A DNA stretch of 64,000 nt from Pyxicephalus adspersus (lineage: Eukaryota; Chordata; Amphibia; Anura; Pyxicephalidae): assembly GCF_032062135.1 (NCBI RefSeq), contig NC_092859.1, forward strand, positions 34,831,482 to 34,895,481, read 5' to 3'. Positions 49,354 through 62,870 of this stretch are shown here, piece by piece. A program made the position numbers and the translations under genes. Position 1 is the stretch's first letter, and each line of letters begins with the position of its first letter. The notes under the pieces were generated by a model that did not search any database, was not told the origin of the DNA, and saw only the letters and a program-made list of their open reading frames with translations.

Positions 49354-51222
49354 GTAACTTTATGTTTTCTTTTTATATAAAGTTGTCTTTGCATTTGTAT
49401 TGCCCTGTCTAACCTTATATCACCTTATTGGATTTTATGAACCCTGTCCAGTTACTCCATATCATAAGGCAGCATCTGTGCAGCAAATTCAGGGTTAAGT
49501 TTTTGCCATACAAGGTTTTTGGAGCTACTGCATATTCATAAGGGTTAATAATAAACAGCAATGATTGCTTTACAGTTTGCATGATTTGTTTGGCTTATAA
49601 GAATACACGGTTAATAAATTTATTATATTTTTGTACGTTTCCAAATACAATTCTTGTACATGGTTCTACCTCTGCTGCCAAAAATCAAAATGATGCACAT
49701 TTGCCTCTTGGGCCAAACTTTCAAATTGAAAAGGCACAGCTGGAGCAGTTTGCATGCTGAACATTTACATTACCAGGTATGACTAGATTTTCCATCTCAG
49801 ACCTGCAAATACCTTACAGTAGCTGCAGGAGTCAATTATTCCTCTCATGGGCCAATCATCTTCAGATCAGGACAAGATCACACACCAGCCTCGTGATTTA
49901 TTGCTTTTTTCCCTTTAACTGCAAAATCCAAGCATGCAGATTCCTTGCTGAGATGCTGACTTGCATCCGCTCAGCCATTGGGAACAGATATTTAAACATG
50001 CAGCATTTTTGGCAGACAATATTTTTTTGTGTGACAGCAACATAGTCATGGAGCAGGAGGCATTAATAATAATCAGGTGACCCTAAGGGATAAAATAGGA
50101 AAATAATTATTTGCTTCTCTTTAGATATTGTATGGTTTGATGGTTGTGGTCAGGCTAAGGGTTATACTTATATTATGAATAAAAATGGTATATATATATC
50201 CATATTCCAACTTTTGAAGGTGGCAATATAAGGTCACAAAGTGCATGTAAATTGACATTTAACTCACATTGCCCATTATGCACTTGTGTGTCATCTTAAG
50301 GATACTGACCAAAGTGACCCCAGGCTCTGTGGGTTTATGCATGGATAATTAATTATGGATTTGGAGTTGTAGCCATCTTTCAAGCTGCTGCCAGCTGCTA
50401 CAATTAAAATAACTTTTGACTATCAGGCTGGGGGAAGGGGGATGGAAGGGCCATACAGTAAAAGCAAGCAATGCACCAAAGACACCTTTGCTATTTCTTG
50501 TGAACTACAAAGAAAAAATAAAAGGATCATCATGCTGGTAATTGTATACATGCCAAAAGCAAGGGTTAAGGAAACACTCCTGATTTTGGCACAGTCCCAT
50601 TTTCTGAGATAGATGAGCTCGGCACATGGCACTGATCTGATCCGGCTTGCGGATGAAGGAGCCTGCTTAAAGAGCAGGTCCACTTTGGGATATAAGTAAA
50701 GACCTCTGTCGCCTGACTGACTGTGTAGTGACGCAGGTGTGGTAATAAAAGAGTTAAACTGACCACCCTAGGAACCCCCCATCCCCTATGACTCCCTCTC
50801 CAGCAAGGAGGCTGGGCTGCTATTTAAAACAGGCTCAGTGCAGTGATCTCCCAGCTGTAATCAGAAAAAGATAGATGTGCTTATGCCGCATTATTAGTTA
50901 GTGAAAAGCCCCTATGTGGCACTTTATACCATCGATTAAACTCGCTCTTTCTGCCGCGCACTCTCTGCGCAACCCGTAATATATTCTGTCATAGCAGCAG
51001 CCTGCGATATCATTGCAGAAAGCAGCAGAGGCATGGCGAGTTTATATTACAGCCCTCATATTCCAAATTCTAGTCATTTCAAAGAATTATTACAATTTGT
51101 TTCCAGATTTATTTCCAAATGAAATGGAATCCATGGTGGTTTTGCTTTCCTTTTAGGTGAATATAGAGACTTTCTACTATTTGTAGTTTATCCGTATTTA
51201 TGTGCATGGAGTATAAGTCAAA
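49354..51222 (+). other. tspan9 intron after first coding exon
   Basis: Intronic sequence. Bases 50880-51080 are repeat-free and GC-balanced and could be a conserved element. No second tspan9 coding exon was found. Confidence 0.5.
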
Positions 51223-51500
51223 AGCCATGTACACACGTTAGATGATTCTCACCCAAGACGTATGGTCGTACTTGTCTCATTTGATATGTGTACAGCAGCC
51301 CCCTGACATTGTTCATCAATCTGCCATGATCAGGATTGGCTGCTTTGCATTCCTATGGAGGAGAGCACAGTGGGGGTCACTTGCTAGAACTGAATGATGC
51401 TGTGTGCCAAAGCTCCTTCATTCACCATAGATTGTTTCCAGCAACAGTCATCTGACATCAGTACAGGGCTAATGTCTTCCTGTCTTATTTTGCAAGCCTG
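51223..51500. mobile_element. Decayed multi-hairpin MITE copy
   Basis: AAAAGCCATGTACACACGTT at the left and the core GATATGTGTACAGCAGCCCC match the style and order of the element at 23961. The right terminal repeat is unrecognisable. Confidence 0.5.
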
Positions 51501-51550
51501 AGTCTGCTGAGACCGGAGAAGGGCAGTGAAGTCTTTGCCTTAATTTGGAG

Positions 51551-51857
51551 TTAAAAGCTGAACTCCAGGCAAACAGAAATATATAATACATCTTACAACT
51601 CTGCCACACAGCTTACACCTGTCTGGAAGGGCAGGATAACTGATTAAGACACCCACAGATCTGGTCCCTCCCCCAGCCTGTGAATGGGCAGTGAAAGAAG
51701 AAGCAGCAGCTTGTTTCTCTGTCACTCTGCTCTTTCCTTCTCCAAGGATGCGCCTTGTTATCACATGATCATTGCAGCACAACTTACTGGCTATTGTATT
51801 ATAGAATACAGAGACTAAATATTTGTGTATTTTGAATTTGCCTGGAGATCAGCTTTA
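51551..51857 (-). mobile_element. Full GTAAGT/CCAAT family element with terminal inverted repeats
   Basis: The left end TTAAAAGCTGAACTCCAGGC (continuing AAAC) is the inverse of the right end TTTGCCTGGAGATCAGCTTT at 51837-51856, defining a 307-base element. Inside, in reverse, are the modules seen at 47655, including TCCCTCCCCCAGCCTGTGAA and GAAGAAGCAGCAGC. TTAA at the left suggests TTAA target preference; the right flank is TTAT. Confidence 0.75.
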
Positions 51858-52140
51858 TGCATAATAGGTCATTAAAGCAATATTATTCCCCAAACATTTT
51901 GCAGTTCCAGAAATGTAAAACATAAAAGCCAGATTGAAGGTGACTCTGATATTTGCTTTGTGGCAGAGCTACACAACCCTGTGGATCTTCAGCATTGGAC
52001 ATACTTCTCAGATGCCTGGAACCCAACTACATGCTGTGGTTGCACTTGCTGGCCGCTAAGCATTCAATGGGGGTCCAGGCTGACACTTGCAGATGCTGAG
52101 GATTCCCCAGCCCTTGTAGCTCTGGAATAAAGCAAAAATC

Positions 52141-52151
52141 ACTGTCACGGG
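52141..52151 (+). other. Isolated strong splice-donor-like motif
   Basis: CACGG/GTAAGTATT followed 36 bases on by a TTTTGCAG acceptor-like motif. No reading frame supports an exon here. Confidence 0.15.
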
Positions 52152-52984
52152 TAAGTATTATAACTCTTCTTTTGCAGGGTGTTGTAGTACTATGATACTA
52201 CTAAGAAGTATCAGAACCTGATATTGTAATATAGAAATATGGCTGCCTTCATGTATGTATAAAGTTACACCTTGTTAATGGCAACACATAATGATTAGTT
52301 TATTTACACTTGCTGATCTATTTAAATGTGCATTGATTTAAAAAAAATGGCAAAAAAAAAAATCAATATTTTCCTCCATAAATTGCCTGACATACACTGG
52401 ACTGGCCACTAGAGGGAGACTGGCATTTACCCAGCAGTCTTTTCATCTTTTAAATAGCTTGTGAAAATAAGGAACAGCAAGGGAGATGTGAAATGTTAGT
52501 GATATATCAAATGTGTACTTGCTAAAAAAAAATACCCCTTTAAAAGATCAAAGATAAGCAAGGACAGTGAAGTGACCAGTTTGGCTAATTGTAATTTCCC
52601 ATTTGACATTATGTACTTTAATATAGGTGATTTGGATAGGCAATCAGTGCTCTATACAATGTTTAAATGTTTATGTGCTGGAACGATAATAGGGAGGTTA
52701 AGGAGGCTATGAAACTAAAGTCCTAGCATGTCTTTGCGTGGGGTTCCTATAGTTCATCAGCAGCTGGGGAGCCAAAGTTTGCTAAGTCATGACTTTTGAC
52801 TTCCTAGTCCTTAAAGCCTGAACAACAGCCAGGCAGTTGATCTGATAAACAGCTGAACCAGATGTGTCGGAATTGCAAAGTATTGTTAAAGTAAGGCTGA
52901 CTGCTAAACATAGATGAAATAAACCTGCCACAGAAACAGCTTTTTCTAACCAATTCTGAACTTTACACAACCTCTTAATATAGC

Positions 52985-53160
52985 ATACCCTCTGCTGCAG
53001 TAAAGTAATGCTTACAGGTCTTGTCCTTCCTCCAGCATGTGACTAGACAGTGATAGGTGAAGCAGCAAACTGATGAGTGTACTCTGCTTCTTTTTCCTAT
53101 CGGCATGCTCCTTATTAGCTCCTTAGCACTTTAACACAACTGATTAGCTTCTTGTGCTGC
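52985..53160 (-). repeat. GTAAGT/CCAAT repeat family, reverse copy
   Basis: CTGCTGCAGTAAAGTAATGC, TTACAGGTCTTGTCCTTCCT, CCAGCATGTGACTAGACAGT and GTGAAGCAGCAAACTGATGA match the family in reverse. Confidence 0.7.
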
Positions 53161-54972
53161 TTGTCCCTCTTCCATTCTAACCTCTGCTCTACATGGACTT
53201 CAGTAGGCTTATACCAATTCTAATGTAGATAATTACCAACTTGATGTTGTATTACTGCAGTACAAATCTGCAACATTCTATGTATTTTATATCTGCATGG
53301 AGTTTTAAAGAATGCAGCATTGTCACCTTTGCAGTAACACAATGCAACATTAATAAATGAGCCCTGATTTGTAACCAGTGCATGTCTAGGTATTTTATCT
53401 GTATAGTTGCAAATATCATAGTTTTCCATATGTTTTCCTTGAACTATTTATACATTTTATAATGTATCATTGTTTCTTTTTGATCATTTACTTTCCCATG
53501 ACAAAGTGGTTCCAAGTTTCCCCATGTGCTGTAGCCCTTCTGTACTCTGTTGCCTTTCACTATTACTGTTGTTCAGCATGATCCTACAGGTCCTCTTTAC
53601 TCTCCCCTTACGGTTTGTAGTGTTTTTGTATTTGCAAGGTCTGTGTTTATTACCAGTGTTTTTGTGATTGCTTTGTACCATCTGCTCCTGCTTCTTACAG
53701 AGATTAAAGATGTCTGAGCTGAGAGCAAGCATGCTTATAGCTTTTAATTATGATGTTGGGATTTTGAGATGCAGCATATCAAAGAAATTGTACTGGTATG
53801 GTGTACACACAGAGGATATAGAGGAACCAGTCTGCATGAAAGATGACCTTTTATTAAAATTTAATTATTATATCAAAAGGTCAAGTTTTTTTTAGGAATT
53901 CCAATAATATATTCAGAACCAGCATAAAAATGGAATAAAGCTTTGATGATATGACACGTCTTGATCTTCCCTGAATATTTGCTTGATTTTGAAGCTGTCA
54001 TGGGCCCCATGTAATTACAGTATAGGCAAGGAAAATATTAAAGTGTAACTCGAATGGAGACAAGAGCTAGCACCTCTTTCACATGTAGCTTGACTTGAAA
54101 TTCAATGACATCAATGCCTTAGAAGCTCTCGAATCTCAGGTTCTCAATATGCCAGTTTCCTGGAATTCCCCCTTAGTTGTATGGGTAATATAATATAAAG
54201 TCTTAAGCTGGGCAGTCACAATTTCCTGATTAGTTTTATTCTTTTGCATATTAATTATAGATATTTTAGTAAATTTGCAATCGTTTTCCTCATATGCCTG
54301 GCAGCAAAATATATATACCTTATTTATAGGAAGTGGTTGATTTATTGCTATAATTTTATGCCTCGCCCTGCTTTAATTAACTATTCCTTCTTTATTACTA
54401 GTATCGCACAGCAGGGACATAAATCACTTTTTTATAATTTTCATTTTGCCTAATGAATTAACTCGTTGACATAAATTTGGGTAATATGGCAGCACTCCAT
54501 GAAAATAATAGGAAATTAAAGTCTAATCATCCTGTCTACACATACGGCCACAGAAACGTATTTAGAGGATACATTGCATGGGTTTAGAAGTTTTCCTGGG
54601 AAAGTGTTTTTCTGTACACAGCTAACATCTTGTTTTGTGAAATGTTAAAACAAGACAACATTTTATTGTACACGGGCTTATTCCACACACATAACCTAAC
54701 TAATGACAGGCAAACAAGTGTACTTGTAGGATAAAATATCCAAAAACTGTAATGTAATTTTTAACATGCTATAGTTTATAAAATAGTTAAATCTTTTTAA
54801 AACTGCAGCACCAACTAAATTTCATTGAGTTAGAGGTTACATTTATCAGATGTGTTTGTTTGCTGTGATGTACACATTTCCAGTGTGGCTAGAGGAGTAT
54901 ACTTTATCCAAGAGAACTCTATCCCAGGTATACCTAGAGAACATATACACGCCTCATGCTCCTAAATGATCG

Positions 54973-55015
<43 letters not shown>

Positions 55016-56440
55016 AATCTGTTTTTCAGCTTAAGTAGATCCTTAAACACTTTGTTGTAGTGTTACGTGCAGAACAGTTTGTATGTGTCAGATTTCCTCA
55101 TGAAAAATACTCCACGTATCTGACACCTCCACATGGATGATGAGACAAGTTCTTACTCTTGGCAGAGTATATTGCTTTTTTTCTATGCTGGAAGACCAGC
55201 TACATTCTCACTCTAAGACACCAGTTAGTGACACCACAATTCACAGGAAGGTGCAGTAAGGAGCCCTGATAAATGAGACCCCTTTGATTAAACAAACAAT
55301 ACAGAATAAGCTGTAATATATGTAGTGGGCTTGCCCAGTAATGGGCCCCTGTGTGAGAAAAGGTGAAATAATTTGGACATCTGTAAGGACTCTTAATGAA
55401 CATGAGCAGTGCCCAGGCTTATGTTAAAGTGGCACAAAGTTTCAAACACCCTCATCACATATATGTAGCCCCCAAACCCTGTGATGGTTTTTGTATAGTC
55501 TAAACAAAAGATGTTCTCCCGTATGCAAAGTCTCATACTCCCATGGCTATAAACTCACAGCAGAGCAAAGTAGTAATGGACTCCACTGCATGGAACCACT
55601 AGGTATATTTATGTCATTATAATGACTTGTAGAATAGTGTCCCTTTTATATACACTGCTGACTTTTCACCTTCCCGATCACATATCTTCCAGATGATGTA
55701 CTGTTTATGCTTACACGGGTAATGATATAAATCTAGATGAGGTGGTTATGTTCAGCTCCAGTCTACTGCCTGAATGGCTGTCATCCCATCTCAGCGCTGA
55801 TATACATAGTACAAAGATAGTTTGTCAGCTATTGTCCAATTTAGCTGGAAAGATGATTGACTGGTGTGTCTTGGGCTCCTATGTTTATACAGCTTCTTCA
55901 AGCAAATGTGATGCAGGAGACAAATGGAAACAAATGCGCATATTTATGAACACACACATATATATATGAAGAAACAAAGGCATGCACAAGTTTTAAAAAA
56001 CAAATGGAGTGCTTTGTGGTTACCAGCTCTGTGCAGAATACCAGACCAATTGTAATACCAGAATACCAGACCCCACACTGTAAAAGTTAGCTTATAATGT
56101 AGATTGTAATTAGCCATTTTAGGTTAAAGTTCCTAACTCCTAAACAAGTAACAGAATTTACTATCATAATAGCCTTAGTAGAACCCAACAATTGTTCTGA
56201 ACTTTGGCCCTGAAATAATGAAAAGGATGTACATTGCTTTTTAGTATATGTAATTATACAGAAAACTGATTGTGTGGACATGCTGCACTCACAGACCGGA
56301 GACACCGTGCAGGAAAAGTTTAGGAACTTAAGGTGGAAGTTCCTTCTAGTATAAAAAATAGTTATCGTAATAAGACTATTCTAGCTCTAACACTTTGTCC
56401 CACATGGCTTTTTTTGGCATATCCTTCTTAGCTTCAGCCC
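53161..56440. other. Intron, one microsatellite, nothing else recognised
   Basis: No exon was recognised. The AT-rich stretch 54235-54480 holds TTTTGCATATTAATTA, an octamer/homeodomain-like site. Confidence 0.45.
54973..55014 (+). repeat. (ATCT)n microsatellite
   Basis: About ten ATCT units, followed by an ATCAATCT remnant. Confidence 0.95.
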
Positions 56441-56788
56441 TTAAGCCGCATACACACGTCCAATATTAGTCGTTGGAAAGGATCTTTAATGATCCTTTCG
56501 AACGACTAGCACTGCACCATGCATGAACGAGTGCTGTACATACAGCACCATTCTGCTTTAAGGGGAGAACGACGGAGTGGCTTCCGCTGCACGCTCTCCC
56601 CTTCACTTTCATTACGATCATTCGTCGTCCTTGTATCTTCCAGGACGGTCATTTGGACAATGGACGACTGGTGCTGTACACACGCCAGATTCTCACCTGA
56701 TATCGGTCCTGAGCCAAGAGAACCTTGAGAACCAAGAGAGCCAAGAGAGTCCTGAGCAAGAACCGTTGGACGTGTGTACGTAGCTTTA
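56441..56788. mobile_element. Multi-hairpin MITE, second good copy (opposite orientation)
   Basis: It is flanked by TTAA at the left (56441-56444) and TTTA at the right. The left end GCCGCATACACACG and the right end CGTGTGTACGTAGC are inverted copies. The palindromes GTCGTTGGAAAGGATC with GATCCTTTCGAACGAC and GTGCTGTA with TACAGCAC recur in reversed order relative to the copy at 23961. The segment near 56716-56765 has a run of related CCAAGAGA/CCTTGAGAACC phrases not found in the first copy. Confidence 0.87.
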
Positions 56789-58258
56789 GGCAAGTCCCTT
56801 CTCTTCTCATTTTCCCACAGACAGGTTCCCCTGATCTTCTGAGGTTTATAAAGTTAAAAAGGTAATAAAAATACATTAAAAACCAATTAGGATTGTAAAA
56901 GAGTGGGGCTAAAGATTAGAACTGACTTATTTTGCAAAACAGGTAGAAGGTCAGCTTTACTTACTACTGAAGTGGTTGGAGATTGGGAACATTCTACTGG
57001 GGAAATGTTGCATGAGACTAGCTTGAGATACCAGTCATTTAAGTCCTCCAATGCTCCCAAATTCCTCCAATAAATTGGGATTAGTACACATTCCACCTTT
57101 GTGACACCAATGCCTCATAGGCCCATTGAAGAAGTTGGGATTGTCATGGATTTCCACATGCAGTTGGCAGTGGCCAGGAAGTAATGGCAAAGTCCTCACC
57201 ATTTTTATGGTTAGCCTACCCTCATTTTTCTAGTCACCACTGTGCAATGTGTAGGGTTACCATCTCTTTGGTATTTTACCAGCCTGCTCAGTAAAAGTAG
57301 AGCCTTCTTATTGATAGGCAGGGGATTATATGCTCGGCATTTTTCCCAGAAAAGGTGAAAACCTTGGTTGTGTGGGGGCGGATGCTTATAGAAAAATATT
57401 AGGATGAATCCCACATTTAAAAGACAAGATTGACATGTCTGATAAGTATATTGATGCTGCTATTCATCTTACCAAGAGATTTTCTAACACTTCCCAACTT
57501 GTCAGGGAGGAGCTGTCAGTAATGAAGTGTGTGGATAGCTCCTCAATAAACTCATCTGTGTCTCTTCCTCGCTTGTTACATCTACGGCTGGAAGACAGCC
57601 GTGTGCTGCAGCATCATGAGTCTGGGTGTAATAAGCATGAAAATTAGGGGAAATTGCGTTATTAAATTGGACATCGATGAAATGAAGCGAAGATAGAAGA
57701 AAGATTCATGCCAGGGATGAAGGATAATACACGTCAGGAAAAAGTTCCAGATAACAAAGATGGATTCATTTAGATTTAAATGAATAATGAAGCAGAGTCT
57801 GGGAGAGGACAAGCCAGAAAAAGTTTCTGAAGTGTACCTTTCAACTAAACATTAGCAATAGATATACTTCACCCTGACAAAACCTACTTAAAAACCTGAG
57901 ATGATTAACTTTTAGACTAATTCTCAGGTAAATATCTAAATACACTGCTGTTTTAAGGGAGGAAACCCTTTTCTCTGCTGCAGTTGAGTATCACTTACTG
58001 GTCTTGCCCCTCCTCTTACTACTTCTTGTAGTCATACTGATCCAGTGGCATAGACTTTGCAGATCATACACTTTAACTCTTCATCCTGAATGTTTAATTA
58101 GTTTGTTACAGAACAGTGACAATTCAATTAGTTTTGTTAACTTCACCATCCAGTAGGAGAAAAGGCAAAAACAGGCATAGTGAATGAAAAAAAGTACATC
58201 AGTTTGATAGTCCTCTTCCAAGTGCATTTCAAACTGACTTGTTAACCTGCACTTTCCT

Positions 58259-58260
<2 letters not shown>
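56789..58260. other. Intron with one decayed repeat, otherwise nothing recognised
   Basis: No exon was recognised. A partial reverse copy of the GTAAGT/CCAAT family lies at about 57965-58060. Confidence 0.45.
57965..58060 (-). repeat. GTAAGT/CCAAT repeat family, short reverse copy
   Basis: CTGCTGCAGTTGAGTATCAC and TTACTGGTCTTGCCCCTCCT match the family's 3' module in reverse. The remainder is lost. Confidence 0.55.

Positions 58261-58320
<60 letters not shown>
58261..58320 (+). repeat. (TA)n(CA)n microsatellite
   Basis: About 26 TA units followed by four CA units. Confidence 0.97.
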
Positions 58321-58321
<1 letters not shown>

Positions 58322-61300
58322 CTAGGTAATGTCTGAATAAAAGACAAAAAAAGTAATGGAAAAAATGATGTAATGGCTCCTGTGTCGTAGCTGAAGGACA
58401 ATCTCTTGATGTTTCCCAGAGTTTCACATGGACGGAGGGGGAACCTTGACAAAATGTCCTGTGACAGTTGGCACTTAGCCTAACAAGTACAGATTGGACA
58501 GCTGTTGGAGTTGCGGATAGCATGGAATTGGCCATTAATCAGCTTTCATCTCTTTCCAGTGTATACCCTTCCTCCTCTTCTTCCAGTTACAGCCTCCTCA
58601 TCTCTTTCACTCTGGACAGAAAGGAATCCAATTGTTGTGTGGAGTGAGGAAGACACATGTACGAGCCTATTGTCCCATGGGTGGCTGCCATGTCTATTGA
58701 AATGTGTGTGCTATTGCTGATGATGAATCATTGAGTGTCACTGGTGTGTTTATAGAGTAAATTGATCCGCATTAGGCATTCTTACTCTGCATTATGTTTC
58801 TACCTGATGTTACTTCTAAAAAACAAAAAAATAAGTATGTAAATGTGTTAAATTAAAAATGTGTAAAAGTATAAGTATGTAGTAAGAACATATTTTGAGT
58901 TATTGTAGTTTATATGAAATCAGTAATTCATGTGACTTTAAAGTGACTACCTATTGCCATACAGGGCTAGTGAACATGTTTACCTTACTTAAAAATGTTC
59001 CGGAACACCCAGGGTAATGAAAAAAAAAATGGAGGAAGACAGTCAAGAATACTTATCTTGCACTTATAGCTTTCCTTGTACGGAGGATGACACCATTGTG
59101 CCTCCTCCCAGGGTGATGGAAATATTTGTTCCCCAAATTACTCAAGATCAGGGGCTTTTGTTTTTTAGTCATACCCCAGTCTGAACTACCTCTAAAATCT
59201 CAAACACAAGCTGTTAACTAGGCCATAAAGTTTGATATACACATGTAGACCATGGAGTTTATGGGAAACTAAATCGACACAGTGTGAACAAGACCCAAAA
59301 AACACTAATGTTTCAGCATTACTAAGCATCTATCTAAGGACATAAGTGCTGTAGGCCTGTCCATGATATTTTCTTGAATTCTTCTCCCAACTAGTTAATG
59401 TCCTGTGATCAAACTGTGTCATCTAGTCACCTGATCTAAGCTAAAAAGAACTGATAGCATCTAGAGAATTTGCTGTCACTTCTAGAATGCAGAACATCTC
59501 ATGTAGCTAGGACCGCATGACAAAATGCCAGCATTTGGTCACATGATCATGACCAGTGGGAAGTATTCTCGATGATAGTATTTTAGAGGATAGGTACGTT
59601 TTTGTGATCCTACATTGTTAGTGTGGGTATGCTTTGGAAAAACTATGTAAGCTACAAAAAAATTACACAATGTTTTAAATTGATTATTTTGAAACAAAAC
59701 AGGAGGCACATCGCTATGTAATACATTTAAAACCCCATCCACCTGTATTTCTATGAAGGCTTATCTGCAATCAGTGTCAGCATAGAATAAAAAAAAACAA
59801 AAGCATACATTATCTAAGAAGATCAGTGATAACAATATTCACAGCAGACCAATATTCAGCCTCAAATAGCCTTGTTCTATGAGAGTAACCTGAAGCGTTG
59901 CTGACGATTGTCTGTTATAAAGCCAGAGAACATCAAATCTATCAAAGAAGATGGAAAACGTCATTGTAACCAACCGAGATTTCTTCTGTGATAAATCTGC
60001 CTCTACTCTTGTCTTGATAATACATCAGGATTTGATGAATTCGTTTTTTTTTTCTTTTACATTTGCCTGCTATGTTACCACATTCAACCCAACCACTGCA
60101 CATACAAGTTGTTTAGTTATTCTTTCCAAATGCATGTATGCGTCTCTGTCACTGCTGGCTACAAACATACTTGTGCACATTACCTCCCTTATTTTCTAGA
60201 GGTTCAATTACAGAGCAAGCATCCAAAAGGTATGGTTGGGGTAGAACTAAAGGGTATGGTTGGGGCATAGTCCAGGCTGCTGCTGGCCTCCTATACCATG
60301 AGCAGGGAGGTGTAAAAAAAAAGTATACACACACTAGAGCCTCAATAGCACACACATTACTGTTTTTCTGGCCTCTGTTAAACATATTATGAGTGGTGAC
60401 TGATAAGCCAATGGATGAATGGAAAGTCAGCAGCAGTTCCTAAATGGGATAGGTTCAGGAAAGATCTGAAATGGCCCTTCTCTGCATGCAATTAGCACCT
60501 TTAGGAGTCCTTAATATGGAGATGGATATGGAGATATTTTAAAGAATAGAAGTACTTACCCATCCCAGAGTCCTCCTTCTTTGTTTCTAAAAGGACAGGA
60601 AAATCGAATTCTTTTAGAGAAGCCCCCCACTATAATGGACAGAAATAGAAATATGAGATTCTGAAGGGCTGGTGGTGCAGGGGCTTGTTCAAGGAATAAC
60701 TGTATAAAAGTGAAGTTATCCTTTAATGTATGAAATACCAATAAGAAAAGAGAGGACACCAAAAATGCAAATATTATATAAGTAATCTAAAATGTTTTCA
60801 GGAGCTCTAGTCCAAGGTACTGTACCCTGGTGTCTCCAAAGCCCACCCTAGCCATCTAACACCAGAGCCTTCTTGGCTTTGGCATTCAGTTGCTGAATGG
60901 CAGGGTGGTGGTTAAAATGTATTATGGCCATTCCAAGCTTTACTCTATATCGATATGAGCATTTGTGTAATGGCTGATATATAGGAGTGGTATTTAGTAC
61001 AGTTTTGTTGTCTGCTCTTTAATCGTCTTGTTGCTTTTTGCAATAGTATTCACCTAACAGGTTCACTTTTAGGCTGAAAGTTGATAAGAAGAATTTGTAC
61101 CCCATTTGGTCAATTACAATAGGATGGCTAGGTCATTGTGTACTGTATTCCACCTTCTGCTTTTCAAATGCGTTATGGTAATCATAGGACTGGGAGGTTG
61201 GTTTACTACATTTTCCTGTGGCCAGCACTGAACATTGCCATAATATAAAGTAAAGAGCAAACTCTGGTACAGAAAGAGAACTAAGAAGTTGGTTTATGTT

Positions 61301-62165
61301 ATCTGGTCATGTTACCGGTGGGTAGCTTAAAGGTTGTGCTGCTCACCGAATCCTATCACGTTCTTTAATCTTGTAATTTACAAACTGTAATTTATCTTCC
61401 AAACATGCCCTTCTCCCTTCTATAACCAGCCAGCCTATCGCTTTTATACAATCTCATTTATAATGTCGCCTGTGTTTATTGAATAGATTACAAGATTTGT
61501 GAATGTCTCACTCTGCTAAGATTAACTCCTAAAACATTTGAGAAACTTGTTCTGCTTTTGTTCAGAAGAAAGAATTTATTTGAAGATGAACCTTTGGTAG
61601 GCATGAAAGATAAATGGTGGAGATTTCCTGCTGAGCTCTATTTGTATATAAAATTGCCCTATAAAATAACCTAATTATCATGTTAATACCAATAACAACT
61701 CTTTTCCTGAGAGAAAATGTTCTTTTGTGTTGATCACATGGTTCCAACTGGCTTTCATTTTTATTTTGTTTGAAATCTTAACTTCTGTGTACGAACCCTT
61801 TTCCTCCTCCTTATTCAATCCCCTAGGCATGGGTGAGAATTCTGGGATGTTGAAAACTGTTTTCTGTACTGCTAACATTTTTTTCAACAGTTTTGGAAAT
61901 GTTTGCCTGTCTGCTGATTTTAAAGCAACAAAAGTAAAGTGTCTCTAAACCCTAGAATAAAAAGTAATATATTGCTGCCTGCAAATCCCTACACTACACT
62001 TTTTTTGGTGATTCTGCAAGCAAACCTTCTGTCCAAGGGTGACAACGCTAATTTACTGCACTCCATATTTGCCCCTAGGCTGCTCTGATTTGGACAAACA
62101 CCTTCACTTCTTTTCATAAGATAGGAATGAGATGTTTAATGTGTGTTTATATGTATGTATGTGTG

Positions 62166-62168
<3 letters not shown>
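58321..62168. other. Intron, nothing recognised
   Basis: No exon, transposon end or long repeat was identified. Confidence 0.45.
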
Positions 62169-62203
<35 letters not shown>

Positions 62204-62233
62204 CTACTGTTAAAAAAGCTTCTATCTTCTTTG

Positions 62234-62286
<53 letters not shown>
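62169..62286 (+). repeat. Two (AT)n tracts next to the second gap
   Basis: AT repeats cover 62169-62201 and 62238-62286, separated by 36 ordinary bases; the second runs into the gap. Confidence 0.95.
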
Positions 62287-62802
62287 NNNNNNNNNNNNNN
62301 NNNNNNNNNNNNNNNNNNNNNNNNNNNNNNNNNNNNNNNNNNNNNNNNNNNNNNNNNNNNNNNNNNNNNNNNNNNNNNNNNNNNNNNNNNNNNNNNNNNN
62401 NNNNNNNNNNNNNNNNNNNNNNNNNNNNNNNNNNNNNNNNNNNNNNNNNNNNNNNNNNNNNNNNNNNNNNNNNNNNNNNNNNNNNNNNNNNNNNNNNNNN
62501 NNNNNNNNNNNNNNNNNNNNNNNNNNNNNNNNNNNNNNNNNNNNNNNNNNNNNNNNNNNNNNNNNNNNNNNNNNNNNNNNNNNNNNNNNNNNNNNNNNNN
62601 NNNNNNNNNNNNNNNNNNNNNNNNNNNNNNNNNNNNNNNNNNNNNNNNNNNNNNNNNNNNNNNNNNNNNNNNNNNNNNNNNNNNNNNNNNNNNNNNNNNN
62701 NNNNNNNNNNNNNNNNNNNNNNNNNNNNNNNNNNNNNNNNNNNNNNNNNNNNNNNNNNNNNNNNNNNNNNNNNNNNNNNNNNNNNNNNNNNNNNNNNNNN
62801 NN
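62287..62802. other. Assembly gap (516 N)
   Basis: A run of N. The bases to its right look like the end of a TIR element. Confidence 1.
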
Positions 62803-62870
62803 GAAAAGGGGGGGCTGTCTTATTTGATGGCCCTGCCTTATCATCGGGGAAACACGGTATATATATATAT
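62803..62870. mobile_element. Right end of a TIR element abutting the gap, inserted in (TA)n
   Basis: Read inward, the end is ACCGTGTTTCCCCGATGATA followed by AGGCAGGG and CAAATAAGACAGCC. The style (ACCGT-pyrimidines-CGG, then AATAAGACA) is like the element at 4764, and this form is one I have seen widely in animal genomes without recalling its name. TATATATATATAT follows directly, and the left flank of the gap is also (AT)n, so the left end probably lies in the gap. Confidence 0.55.

Noticed and set aside
56506..56793. 95-codon minus-strand frame with Gly-Ser-Leu repeats
   Set aside because: It is also within a MITE; the repeat comes from the CCAAGAGA tandem.
58081..58535. Minus-strand frames of about 100-120 codons
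   Set aside because: They cross a (TA)n tract and show no similarity to a known protein.
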